From: VRUE01 sp036266075 | Lineage (GTDB): Bacteria; Actinomycetota; Thermoleophilia; Solirubrobacterales; 70-9 | Assembly: GCA_036266075.1 (NCBI GenBank) | Contig: DATANV010000033.1 | Location: 62,001-126,000, forward strand | Reading direction: 5' to 3' | DNA: 64,000 nucleotides | Shown here: positions 36,947 through 45,100 of the stretch, piece by piece | Layout: each line of letters begins with the position of its first letter | How positions within the stretch are numbered: position 1 is the first letter of the stretch | Made by a program: the position numbers and the translations under genes | Notes under the pieces: model-generated | Told to the model about the DNA's origin: nothing | The model's database searches: none | Seen by the model: only the letters and a program-made list of their open reading frames with translations

Positions 36947-38955
36947 CCCGCCCAGACGCCTTACTCAACCCATGGTTGAGTAAGGCGCCTTGCTGGGGTG
37001 CGACTGCACTCGTGGCGCTTGGATCGTGGCTGTTGCCGGCGGGACGGGCGACGGCCGCGCCGCCGGCGCCGGGCGGGCTCGAGGTGCAGGGTGGAGAGGA
37101 TGCCTGGCACCCGGACCGCATGTTTCGCCTGCGCTGGGTCAACCCAGCCGGCGTCACCGCCGTCCGCTACCTGGTTCGCGATCCGCTGGGTGGGGTTGCC
37201 GTCGCGGAGCAACGGCTCGGCTGGCCGGCGAGCGAAGTCGTCGGCCTGCAGGTGCCGGCCGTGCCGGGCGCCTACACGGCCGAAGTCAGGCTCGAGGACG
37301 CGGGTGGCCAGGTCGGTGCGGCGGCGCAGGTCAAGCTGCGCTTCGACGACGGCCGGCCGACGACGGTCGAGCCGCTGCCCGCTTCGACCTGGATCGGCCG
37401 CGCGGGCTTCCCCTTCACGCTGCGCCTCGCCCACGGCGCGGGCTCCCCCCCGGTCTCCGGCATACGCGGCTACGCGATCTCGATCGACTCGCGCGCGGGA
37501 AGCGCTCCCTGCGCCGCGGCCGATACCTGCACCGACGCCGAGACCGACCTCCACGGCGGCGCCGGCGACGACTCGCTGACCGTCGGCGAGCTACCGGAGG
37601 GGGTCAGCTACGTGCAGGCCGTCTCCGTCTCGGGGTCGGGGATGAGATCCGCGGCTGTCGGCAGGGCGGTGCTGCGGGTTGACAAGACCGACCCGACCAC
37701 CCGTTTGAGCGGGCTGCCGGCGGACTGGGTCAACCGTCCTGTGACGCTGTCGGCCGCCGCCACGGACACGATCTCGGGGATGGAGCCGGGCACGAGCGGC
37801 GCAGCGCCATTCACGGCGATCAGGGTCGACGGAGGCGCACCGGCGCTCGCCGCCGGCGACAGCGTTTCGGCGCGGGTGATCGCCGAGGGCACGCACCGCC
37901 TTGCCTACTACGCCCGCGACCTCGCCGGCAACGTCGACGACGGCAGGAGCAGCAACGGCGTGCCCAACCCGGCGCCGCGGACGGCATTCGTCAGGATCGA
38001 CTTCACGCCGCCCGATATCGCCTTCCGCGACGCCCAGGACCCGGGCGAGCCGGAGCTGATTCGGGCGCTCGTCGGGGATTCGGCGTCGGGGATCGACCCC
38101 GCCAGCGGCTGGATCGGCGCGCGCCGCGCCGGTTCCGGCGAGCCCTTCCGGCCACTGCCGGTGACGCCGGCGCCGGGCGAGCTGCGCGCCCGCTGGGACT
38201 CCGAGGCCTTCCCGTCGGGCGCGTACGAGTTCGCCGCCGGCATCGGTGACATCGCTGGCAACCGCGCCGACACCAAGCGCCGCCGCGATGGCAGACCGAT
38301 GGTGCTGTCCAACCCGCTGAAGACCCCGACCGAGCTGCGGGCGGCGTTCCGGCGCGGCGAGCTCTCGCGGCTTGCGCCCTACGGCCGCGGGGTTCTACTC
38401 GGCGGGCGCCTGACCGACCGGCAGGGCGACCCGCTCGTGCAGGCGCCGCTGCGGATAGTCGAGCGTTTCGCGGGCGGCGGCGCGACGCGCGAGTCCCTCA
38501 TCCACACCGGCGCCGACGGCGGCTTCTCGGCGCGGCTGGAACCCGGGCCGAGCCGCGACGTGCAGGTGCTGTTCGGCGGCTCGGCGACCCTGACGCACTC
38601 GGCGAGCGGGCCACTGCGGCTCGCGGTGCGCGGCGGCGTACGGCTGCACGCCTCAGCCAGGCAGGCAAAGGTGGGCGGCCCGCCGCTCGTCTTCGCCGGG
38701 CGGGTCGCGGCGGCGCCGGGGACGATCCCCAGGGCCGGCAAGTCGGTCGAGCTGCAGTTCCGGCTGGCGGGCAGGCCGTGGCAAGAGTTCCGCACGGTCG
38801 AGACGGACCGGCGCGGCCGCTTCCGCTACGCCTACCGCTTCAGCGACGACGACAGTCGCGGCGTCACCTTCCAGTTCCGCGCCTATGCGCCCGCGCAGGA
38901 CGACTGGCCGTACGAGCCCGGGGGCTCGCGACCAATCGTCATACGCGGACGCTAA
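36943..38955 (+). CDS. Large exported Ig-like surface protein
   Basis: Protein of 670 residues with an N-terminal signal region (WGATALVALGSWLLPAGRATAA) and several Ig/FN3-like beta domains (VDKTDPTTRLSGLPADWVNR; IDFTPPDIAFRDAQDPGEP), ending in carboxypeptidase-regulatory-like repeats (LLGGRLTDRQGDPLVQAPLRI, VETDRRGRFRYAY). No anchor is visible. The GTG start overlaps the stop of the sigma/zinc-finger gene, so the pair is coupled and the sigma protein probably controls it. A perfect palindrome lies in codons 5-15. Confidence 0.75.
   Translation: MTRPDALLNPWLSKAPCWGATALVALGSWLLPAGRATAAPPAPGGLEVQGGEDAWHPDRMFRLRWVNPAGVTAVRYLVRDPLGGVAVAEQRLGWPASEVVGLQVPAVPGAYTAEVRLEDAGGQVGAAAQVKLRFDDGRPTTVEPLPASTWIGRAGFPFTLRLAHGAGSPPVSGIRGYAISIDSRAGSAPCAAADTCTDAETDLHGGAGDDSLTVGELPEGVSYVQAVSVSGSGMRSAAVGRAVLRVDKTDPTTRLSGLPADWVNRPVTLSAAATDTISGMEPGTSGAAPFTAIRVDGGAPALAAGDSVSARVIAEGTHRLAYYARDLAGNVDDGRSSNGVPNPAPRTAFVRIDFTPPDIAFRDAQDPGEPELIRALVGDSASGIDPASGWIGARRAGSGEPFRPLPVTPAPGELRARWDSEAFPSGAYEFAAGIGDIAGNRADTKRRRDGRPMVLSNPLKTPTELRAAFRRGELSRLAPYGRGVLLGGRLTDRQGDPLVQAPLRIVERFAGGGATRESLIHTGADGGFSARLEPGPSRDVQVLFGGSATLTHSASGPLRLAVRGGVRLHASARQAKVGGPPLVFAGRVAAAPGTIPRAGKSVELQFRLAGRPWQEFRTVETDRRGRFRYAYRFSDDDSRGVTFQFRAYAPAQDDWPYEPGGSRPIVIRGR
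36957..36987. repeat. 31-base palindrome in the first codons of the surface protein
   Basis: CGCCTTACTCAACC and GGTTGAGTAAGGCG flank CAT, giving a 14-bp perfect stem. It is AT-richer than its surroundings and starts 11 bases after the upstream stop. Translated, it gives ALLNPWLSKA in the n-region of the signal peptide. It could attenuate transcription or limit translation between the two genes. Confidence 0.7.
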
Positions 38956-38965
38956 AAGCGGACTG

Positions 38966-39409
38966 CTAGCGCAAGGCGGCGAGCTGATCTGCGGCCTTGC
39001 GGACGCGCTGCTCGACTTCGTCGCGGTTGCGTTTCAGCGTCGTCTCGACGCGGCGGCTGCGTTTGCGCGCCTCGCGCTCGACGCGGTTGCGGGTTTTGCG
39101 GGCTTCGGTGGTCGCCTTGCGGCGGGCGCCGGCGCCGCGTCGTTCGGTGCGCTTGACCGTGCGGCGCAGACGGGTGCCGTAGGACTTGAGCTGGCGCTCG
39201 GCGGCGCCGCGGCCGGCGAACGGCTCGACCAGGTCGGCGACCCGGTCGGAGACCTCGAGCACGGCGCCGACCGGCAGGTCGACTGCGCTTTCGGCGACCG
39301 AGCGGGCCTGCTCGGTGCGCGAGGGCTCAGCTGCGGGCGCTTTCGCCGCTTTTTTCTTGACGCTCGGTTTGCGACTCGTTTTGCTGCTCGTCTTGCTTTG
39401 GGTGGGCAT
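38966..39409 (-). CDS. Very basic Lys/Arg-rich protein, possibly DNA-binding
   Basis: 147 residues. The N-terminal tail (SKTSSKTSRKPSVKKKAAKA) resembles the lysine-rich tails of bacterial histone H1-like proteins; the C-terminal half is a long Arg/Glu-rich helix likely to form a coiled coil (RNRVEREARKRSRRVETTLK). GAAGGG precedes the ATG. Two SOS-box-like palindromes and a -10 (TACACT) are upstream. Function unknown; nucleoid or granule binding is a guess from composition. Confidence 0.7.
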   Translation of the reverse strand: MPTQSKTSSKTSRKPSVKKKAAKAPAAEPSRTEQARSVAESAVDLPVGAVLEVSDRVADLVEPFAGRGAAERQLKSYGTRLRRTVKRTERRGAGARRKATTEARKTRNRVEREARKRSRRVETTLKRNRDEVEQRVRKAADQLAALR

Positions 39410-39450
39410 GTCATCCCTTCGAAGTGGTGTGGCTGGCAGGGGAGTTCGCG

Positions 39451-39488
39451 AGTGTAGCGAACATATGTTCTTTCGAACACCTGTTCTA
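39451..39488 (-). promoter_or_regulatory. Promoter with two LexA-type palindromes
   Basis: CGAACATATGTTCT (39458-39471) and TCGAACACCTGTTCTA (39473-39488) both fit the Gram-positive SOS-box form CGAAC-N4-GTTC. On the minus strand they are followed directly by the -10 hexamer TACACT (rc of 39451-39456), so a bound repressor would block polymerase. The gene controlled is the basic protein at 38966-39409. Confidence 0.6.
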
Positions 39489-39531
39489 AAACCAGCCGTC
39501 CAGGTCGGCTACGCCCGGGCGAGCCCTGCGG

Positions 39532-40347
39532 CTATCCGCGAATCGTCGCCAGGCCCTGCTCGCCGGCCGCGGCGGCCATCTCGTAGCGTGCGTCCAGGCC
39601 GAGGCTGGCCTCGTCCAGGGCGAGGTCGCCGAAGGCGACGATGCCGCCAGCCTCGCGGACGATCAGCTGCGCCGCGGCCGCGTCGACCGAACGACAGGGC
39701 CGCGGGCTCGCCATCCCGTCGAGGCGACCCGCGGCCACGTAGGCGGCGGTGATCGCGATCGAGCCGACGACGCGGATCCGGTAGACGCGGCCGTCGAGCG
39801 ACTCCATCAATGGGCGCAGGCGCCCTGGCTCGGCGGCCTCCAGACCCAGCAGCTCGAGCTTCTCGCCGTCCGCGGCGACCTCGATCGAGCGCCCGTCGAG
39901 CCTCGCCCCCTCTCCGCGGGCGGCGGCGAACTCCTCGCCGGCGCCGAAGTCGTAGACGTAGCCGAACTCGACCTGGGCCATCGACGAGCCAGAGGCGACG
40001 GCCAGGCTGAGGCTGTGGGAGGGGAGCGTGCGGCGGGCGTTGAGGGACCCGTCGATGGGGTCGATTACGACCCGCGCCTTGCCGCCCCCGCCGAACTCGA
40101 CTTCGCCCCGCTCCTCGGAAACCGCGACGAAGGAGGCGCCCGCCTCGGCCAGCAGCTCCAGCTCGGCGAAGACGACGTCCTCGCATTCGCGGTCGATGAC
40201 CAGGGTGCGATCGCCGCCCTCGCCCACGCCCTCGTAGACCGTGCGCTCCGCGCTGCCCCGAGTGCGCTGGAAGATCGTCTCCTGGGCGGCGACGACGCGG
40301 CGGCAGATCGATGGCCAGTCTGCGGAGAGAACGTCCACCGAAGTCAT
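39532..40347 (-). CDS. Inositol monophosphatase-family enzyme
   Basis: Mg-dependent phosphatase fold of 271 residues. The metal site is visible as VSEERGEVEF (Glu), DPIDGSLNARRTLP, and RSVDAAAAQLIVREAGG. The usual GTxNF after DPID is GSLNA here, and WD in the last motif is SVD, so substrate preference may differ from inositol phosphate (FBPase/NADP-phosphatase-type relatives). Divergent from the AddB-like gene, with only 34 bases between the starts. Confidence 0.82.
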   Translation of the reverse strand: MTSVDVLSADWPSICRRVVAAQETIFQRTRGSAERTVYEGVGEGGDRTLVIDRECEDVVFAELELLAEAGASFVAVSEERGEVEFGGGGKARVVIDPIDGSLNARRTLPSHSLSLAVASGSSMAQVEFGYVYDFGAGEEFAAARGEGARLDGRSIEVAADGEKLELLGLEAAEPGRLRPLMESLDGRVYRIRVVGSIAITAAYVAAGRLDGMASPRPCRSVDAAAAQLIVREAGGIVAFGDLALDEASLGLDARYEMAAAAGEQGLATIRG

Positions 40348-40381
40348 CCTATGGACGGCGCTCGCTCGGTAGCGTTGGAAC

Positions 40382-43300
40382 ATGCTCGCCTTGGCCGAAT
40401 CGCAGGAACGCGTGGTCCGCCACGGCAAGGGGCCGCTGCTGGTGAGCGGCGCGGCCGGCAGCGGCAAGACCGAGGCGCTGGCCCGTCGCCTCGCCTGGCT
40501 GGCGGCAGCCGGGACCGAGGCGGAGCGGGTGCTGCTGCTCGCTGCCGCGCCCGCCACCGCCGAACGGTTGCAGGAGCGCGCCGACGCGCTGCTCGACCGT
40601 CCCCGCGAGGAGCTCTGGATAGGCACCTGGGAGACGCTCGCCGAGCGCTTGCTGCGCGAACACGCGACCGCGGCCGGGCTCGACCCCTTCTTCGACGTCC
40701 TCGGACCGGCGGAGCGGCTGGCGATGCTGCTCGACCGGCTCGACGACCTGCCGCTCCGCCACCACGACATCCGCGGCAACCCCGCCGGCCTCCTGGCGCG
40801 CCTGCTCGAGCAAATCGACGAGCTGAAGACCGGCTCGGAGCCCACGGATGCCGACCTCGCCGAGTTGGTCGCCGCCCACGACGAGATCCTCGCCGACGCC
40901 TGCGCCCTCGACCGCGGCGACCTCTTCCTGACCCTCAACCGTCTCCTCCACGAGCGCCCAGAAGCTCGTCAGGCAATAGCGGACAGCTTCCGCTATGTGA
41001 TGGTCGACGAACTCGAGGACACCACCCCAGCTCAACGGGCAATCCTCGCGGCGCTGGCAGAAGAGAACCCGAACCACCTGTATGCCCTGGAGGAGGGACC
41101 AAACGTCTCGGCCGCGGATCCTGTCGCCGGGGTGGGGGGGTCCGACCGGTCGCTGGGCTTTTCGCCTGAGGAGGAAATCTCTCTCGAGGAGCCGGCGGGG
41201 CGAAAAACAGGACGCCGCTCCCGCTCGGACCCCCCCACCCCGACACCACCCGCGGACCTGCGTTTTTGGTGCTCCTCCGTTCACGCAGAGGTCGAGGTTG
41301 TTGTGCTGAGGGACAACTTCCGCGACCCGCCGATCCGCTTCTGGAGATGTACCAACGAGCGGGCCCAGGCACAGGCGGTGGCGCGCGAGGCGGAGCATCT
41401 GCTGGCCACGGGCGCCGAGCCGGAGGCGATCTGCGTCCTGGTCGAGGACCCAACCGCCGGCGGCGGCGCGGTCGCGGCGGCAATGGAGGAGCGCGGCATC
41501 CCCTTCCACGTCTCCGGCCCGGCGGCGCTCTTCCAGCGGCCGGAGGTGCGCGACGCGATCGCCTGGCTGCGAGTGCTCGCCGACCCGGCGGACTCGGCGG
41601 CGGCGGCGCGAGCGCTGACGCGGCCGCCGATCGAGCTGCGCTCAGCCGACCTGGCGCGGCTGGCGACGATCTCCCGGCGGCGCAAGCTCGACATGGTCTC
41701 CGCCTGCGAGGCGGCGCTGGAGAGCCCGCAGATCCCGCCCGAGGCGCGCGAGCGAATCCAGGCCTTCCTCAAGCTCTACGGCGCGGCCTCGGCGGCGCTC
41801 GAGGAGCGCCGCGCCGACGTCTTCGTCCGCCGCCTGATCGAGGCGGTCGGGCTGCGCCGCCAGCGCCTCTTCGCCGCCCAACCGGAGGTCGCCGAGCGGC
41901 TGCTCGGGCTGGCGCGACTGGCCGAGCTGGCGGCCGCCTGGGCGCGGCGTCAGCCGCACAGCTCGACCCGCGACTTCATCCGCCATCTCAGCGCTGTCGC
42001 CGACGCGGGCGTCGAGCCGGCCGGGATCGCCGATCCGCCGGCGCCGGGAGCGGTGCGAGTGCTGGCCCGGCGCGCCGTCAAGGGGATGGAGTTCGAGCAC
42101 GTCTTCGTCCTCGGCCTCGAGGACGACGCCGGCGTCGCGCGGATCGGCCGCCCCGCACGCGCCGGGCTGGTCCTCGCCCGGGTCGAGCGCGGCCGCGACC
42201 GCGAGGGTTCGCCCTCGCGCTTCTACGCCGCGGCCCTCGCCGCGGCGAACGGCGAGGAGGAGTCCCACGGCGAGGAGCTGTTCGGACCCGCCGAGGGCCT
42301 GCACGCGACCTACCGGATGCTGCGCGAGGAGGTGCTCGAGGCCTCCTGGCGCGCCGGGCGCGAGCTCTCGGAGCCGCGACTCGACACGGCGATCGACGTC
42401 AACCGGGCGATCGCCCGCTACCTCGAGCTGCTGAAACTGGCGGCGCTCGCCCAGCGGCCGGGCGAAGAGTCGACCGGCGAGGCGCTGGAAGCCGTCAACG
42501 GGCTGCTGCGCCAGGTCGCCACGCCCGAGCAGCAGGCCGAGCTGGACGCCTCCGCGCTGGACGCCTACCTGCTCGACTCCGAGCGCGAGGGCGAGGCCCG
42601 CCGGCGCCTGATCGCCGCCCGCCGCGAGCCCTCGCTGGAGGCCTTCCTGCCGCGCCGCGGCGACGGCGCCCTCAGCCTCTCCGCCTCCGACCTCGACCTC
42701 TACCTGACCTGCCCGCTGAAGTACAAGTTCGCGCGCGTCTTCGGCATCCCCCAGGAGCCGACGATCAACCAGCGTTTCGGGATCCTGATCCACAACGTCC
42801 TGGAGCGCTTCCACAAGGAGGCGGCGGCCGGCGAGGAAGACACCTTCGAGCGGCTGATGGACCTCTTCGAGGCGGGCTGGCGGCGCACCGGCTTCGGCTC
42901 CAGCGACGACGAGCTGCAGTTCCGTGACCGGGCGCGCGAGGCGATGCGCCTCTACTGGGAGCGCGAGCGCGAGTCGGAGGGAGAACCGGTCTGGCTGGAG
43001 CGTAAGTTCGACATGCGGATCGGCGAGCATCACGTCCGCGGCCGGGTCGATCGAGTCGATCGCCTGCCCGGCGGCGGCTACGAGCTGATCGACTACAAGA
43101 CCGGCGAACGCAAGAGCGAGGCCGACCTGGAGAGCGACCTGCAGCTGGCGCTGTACCGGATCGCGGCACGCGAGGCCTGGGAGATCGAGGCCGACGCCGG
43201 CAGCTACTACTACGTCCTCGACGCCGAGAAGGTCGCGGCGCCGGTCCGTGCCGACGACGCCGAGCGGGTCGAACGCACCGTCCTGCAGGTCGGTGAGGGA

Positions 43301-43390
43301 GTGCTCGGCCAGGACTTCGAGCCGCGCCCCTCGCCCAGCGTCTGCAGCTGGTGCGACTACCGGCTGGTGTGCCCAGCAGCCGAGGGCTGA
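40382..43390 (+). CDS. AddB/AdnA-like UvrD-type protein with Fe-S nuclease domain
   Basis: 1002 residues. The helicase part keeps Walker A (GAAGSGKTEAL, 23-33) but motif II is VDELEDTTPAQ (209-218) instead of DEFQDT, motif III (GDpdQsIY) is missing where the palindromic insert sits (244-292), and motif VI lacks its Arg (SRFYAAALAAANG). The C-terminal PD-(D/E)XK nuclease is intact: GRVDRVD, YELIDYKTG, QLALY, with four cysteines (LTCPLKYKF; CSWCDYRLVC) of an AddB-type [4Fe-4S] clamp. Likely the non-translocating subunit of a double-strand-break resection complex; its partner is outside the window. Leaderless start with TAGCGT (40370-40375). Confidence 0.87.
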   Translation: MLALAESQERVVRHGKGPLLVSGAAGSGKTEALARRLAWLAAAGTEAERVLLLAAAPATAERLQERADALLDRPREELWIGTWETLAERLLREHATAAGLDPFFDVLGPAERLAMLLDRLDDLPLRHHDIRGNPAGLLARLLEQIDELKTGSEPTDADLAELVAAHDEILADACALDRGDLFLTLNRLLHERPEARQAIADSFRYVMVDELEDTTPAQRAILAALAEENPNHLYALEEGPNVSAADPVAGVGGSDRSLGFSPEEEISLEEPAGRKTGRRSRSDPPTPTPPADLRFWCSSVHAEVEVVVLRDNFRDPPIRFWRCTNERAQAQAVAREAEHLLATGAEPEAICVLVEDPTAGGGAVAAAMEERGIPFHVSGPAALFQRPEVRDAIAWLRVLADPADSAAAARALTRPPIELRSADLARLATISRRRKLDMVSACEAALESPQIPPEARERIQAFLKLYGAASAALEERRADVFVRRLIEAVGLRRQRLFAAQPEVAERLLGLARLAELAAAWARRQPHSSTRDFIRHLSAVADAGVEPAGIADPPAPGAVRVLARRAVKGMEFEHVFVLGLEDDAGVARIGRPARAGLVLARVERGRDREGSPSRFYAAALAAANGEEESHGEELFGPAEGLHATYRMLREEVLEASWRAGRELSEPRLDTAIDVNRAIARYLELLKLAALAQRPGEESTGEALEAVNGLLRQVATPEQQAELDASALDAYLLDSEREGEARRRLIAARREPSLEAFLPRRGDGALSLSASDLDLYLTCPLKYKFARVFGIPQEPTINQRFGILIHNVLERFHKEAAAGEEDTFERLMDLFEAGWRRTGFGSSDDELQFRDRAREAMRLYWERERESEGEPVWLERKFDMRIGEHHVRGRVDRVDRLPGGGYELIDYKTGERKSEADLESDLQLALYRIAAREAWEIEADAGSYYYVLDAEKVAAPVRADDAERVERTVLQVGEGVLGQDFEPRPSPSVCSWCDYRLVCPAAEG
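41112..41256 (+). repeat. Palindromic element translated in frame in the AddB-like gene
   Basis: Inner arms 41128-41145 and 41225-41242 are exact complements (CGGGGTGGGGGGGTCCGA). Outer ends CCGCGGATCCTGTCG and GACACCACCCGCGG pair imperfectly and match the outer ends of the element in the E2-E1 gene. Encoded peptide: SAADPVAGVGG near the left, DPPTPTPPADL at the right, against SAAGPVVG and PTPTPPAEE in E2-E1. The core shares GGCGAAAAA..GACG..GCTCC with the intergenic element at 26656-26768. Confidence 0.8.
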
Positions 43391-43396
43391 GCCCTC
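43382..43396. terminator. Short hairpin with stop codon in loop
   Basis: GAGGGC and GCCCTC flank TGA, the stop of the AddB-like gene, next to the convergent PAC2 stop. Same layout as at 2136-2152. Weak candidate. Confidence 0.35.
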
Positions 43397-44261
43397 AGTC
43401 GCCCTGCTGCCGCAGGAACCTCTGGAACTCGTTGGCGATCGAGTCGGCGGAGGGCAGGTCGGGGGCGTCTTCTCCCATCTGCTCCGTCTGCTCGGCCTCG
43501 ATCCGCTCGACCAGGTCCGAGATCTCCGGGTTGGCGGCGACGGCGCGGCCGATCTGCTCTTCGTAGCTGGCGGTTTCCTCCTCGAGAGCAGTGGCGTCGA
43601 CGGCGATCCCGGTCAGACCCTCGAGCCGCCGCAGCAGCGCCAGCGCCGCCTTCGGGTTGGGCACCGCGGCGACGTAGTGCGGGACCGCGGCCCACAGCGA
43701 GGCGGAGGAGATGCCGAGGTTGCGGCAGCAGTCATGGACGACGCCAACGATCCCGGTCGGGCCTTCGTAGTTGGAGCGCTGCAGGTCCAGCTCCTCGACC
43801 AGCTGCTCGTCCGAGGCGAGGCCGGTGATCGGCACCGGCAGGGTGTGGGAGACCTCGGCGACCAGGGCGCCGAGGGTGATCACCATCTCGACGCCGAGCG
43901 CGTCGGCGGCGGTCGCGATCGCCTCCGAGAACGTGCGCCAACGGAGGTTGGGCTCGGTGCCGTCGAAGAGCACGAGGTCGCGGTCGGCACCGGGAACCCG
44001 CACCGCGACGAGGTTGTTCTGCGGCCACTCGATGTGGCGGGTCTGGCCCTCGCTGAGGATGATCGTCGGCCGGGTCGCCTGGAAGTCGAAGTAATCCTCG
44101 GGGTCGATCTCGGCGACCTCCTCGGCGTCGAAGGAGTCAGCGACCGCGGCCAGCGCGGCGGAGGCCGCCGAGGCGGCATCGTTCCAGCCGCGGAACGCGC
44201 AGACGAGCACCGGCGAGCGCAGCTCGGGGACATCCGCGTGCCAGAGGAGCGAAGAATCCAC
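43395..44261 (-). CDS. PAC2-family protein
   Basis: 288 residues of the PAC2 (proteasome assembly chaperone 2-like) fold: VLVCAFRGWNDAASAASAAL near the N-terminus, HIEWPQNNLVAVRVPGADRD in the middle, and MVITLGALVAEVSHTLPVPITG further on. In actinobacteria these are cytosolic proteins near proteasome or recombination genes; the biochemical role is not established. GTG start fixed by TACGCT (rc of 44268-44273) six bases upstream. Convergent with the AddB-like gene. Confidence 0.87.
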   Translation of the reverse strand: MDSSLLWHADVPELRSPVLVCAFRGWNDAASAASAALAAVADSFDAEEVAEIDPEDYFDFQATRPTIILSEGQTRHIEWPQNNLVAVRVPGADRDLVLFDGTEPNLRWRTFSEAIATAADALGVEMVITLGALVAEVSHTLPVPITGLASDEQLVEELDLQRSNYEGPTGIVGVVHDCCRNLGISSASLWAAVPHYVAAVPNPKAALALLRRLEGLTGIAVDATALEEETASYEEQIGRAVAANPEISDLVERIEAEQTEQMGEDAPDLPSADSIANEFQRFLRQQGD

Positions 44262-44290
44262 GCTTTGAGCGTAGACGATGCCTGGCGGCG

Positions 44291-44662
44291 CTACGACGGC
44301 GTGCTCAGGGCCCTGCGGAAGAGTCCGTAGGCGACGAAGAGGATCAGGGCCGCGAAGGAGAGTTCGAGCGCCCGCTGCGGGACCTCGTTGGCAACGACGA
44401 CGCCGATCAGCACGCCGAGCGGCGAGAGGACGCCGATCACGAGCGCGTCGCGCAGCCGCAGGTTGCCGTAGGCGTTCTGGCGGATCGCGCCGACCAGGGC
44501 GACAACGACGATCATCAGCAGCGAGGTCGACTCGCCCTCGACCTGGGTGAGGCCGAGGAAGACCGTCAGCGCCGGCACGAAGAGCACGCCGCCGCCGACC
44601 CCAACCAGCCCGCCGGCCAGCCCGCCGGCGAGTGCGATCAGCGCCGCCAGCAGCTCATCCAC
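44291..44662 (-). CDS. Half-size TauE/SafE transporter, second half
   Basis: Membrane protein of 123 residues with about four helices and the repeat signature GGLVGVGGGVLFVPALTVFLGL followed by a conserved loop (NAYGNLRLRDALVIGVLSPLG). Normal TauE/SafE (DUF81) proteins are about 250 residues and contain two such repeats; this gene encodes one. It lies 9 bases after the gene for the other half. The two probably assemble as a heterodimer, exporting sulfite or organosulfonate-like anions. Confidence 0.82.
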   Translation of the reverse strand: MDELLAALIALAGGLAGGLVGVGGGVLFVPALTVFLGLTQVEGESTSLLMIVVVALVGAIRQNAYGNLRLRDALVIGVLSPLGVLIGVVVANEVPQRALELSFAALILFVAYGLFRRALSTPS

Positions 44663-44671
44663 GCGCCGGCC

Positions 44672-45040
44672 TCACTTGATCACCAGCTCGATCGCGATTC
44701 CGACCAGCAGCAGGGCGAAGAGCAGCGAGACGGCGCGCTGCGGGATCCGCTGCTGGATCGCGGTGCCGAGCACGACGCCGAGGATCGCCGGGATCGAGAG
44801 CAGCAGCCCGGTGACGACGTGGACGTTGCCGTAGATGCCGCCCTGGGCGACCGCCCCGAGCAGGCCGATCAGGACTATCGCGCCGAGGCTGGTGCCGGTC
44901 GCGGCTCGCTCCCCGTAGCCGAACCAGAAGATCAGCAGGGGCACGATCACGGTGCCGCCGCCGACCCCGAAGAGACCGCTGAAGATGCCGGCCAAGGTGC
45001 CGATCGCGGCGAGCTTGAGCAGGCGCGCGTCCAGCGCCAT
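44672..45040 (-). CDS. Half-size TauE/SafE transporter, first half
   Basis: Membrane protein of 122 residues, four helices, with GIFSGLFGVGGGTVIVPLLI and YGNVHVVTGLLLSIPAILGV. It is complete (own start and stop) yet only half the length of the family. The ATG shares its A with the stop of a 13-codon leader ORF (TGATG), implying translational coupling to that leader. Confidence 0.82.
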   Translation of the reverse strand: MALDARLLKLAAIGTLAGIFSGLFGVGGGTVIVPLLIFWFGYGERAATGTSLGAIVLIGLLGAVAQGGIYGNVHVVTGLLLSIPAILGVVLGTAIQQRIPQRAVSLLFALLLVGIAIELVIK

Positions 45041-45081
45041 CAGGCGGTCGCTGCGCCTCTGCCCGGCAACGTGCCCGTCAC
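45040..45081 (-). CDS. Leader ORF of 13 codons coupled to TauE
   Basis: GTG at 45081 starts MTGTLPGRGAATA and ends in TGA at 45042-45040, overlapping the ATG of the TauE half gene. TAGTAT (rc of 45089-45094) lies seven bases before the GTG, exactly the spacing seen at other leaderless genes, while the TauE gene itself has no ribosome-binding site. Ribosomes loading on the leader would then re-initiate on TauE. Confidence 0.5.
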   Translation of the reverse strand: MTGTLPGRGAATA

Positions 45082-45100
45082 GCGGGCGATACTAGATGCC

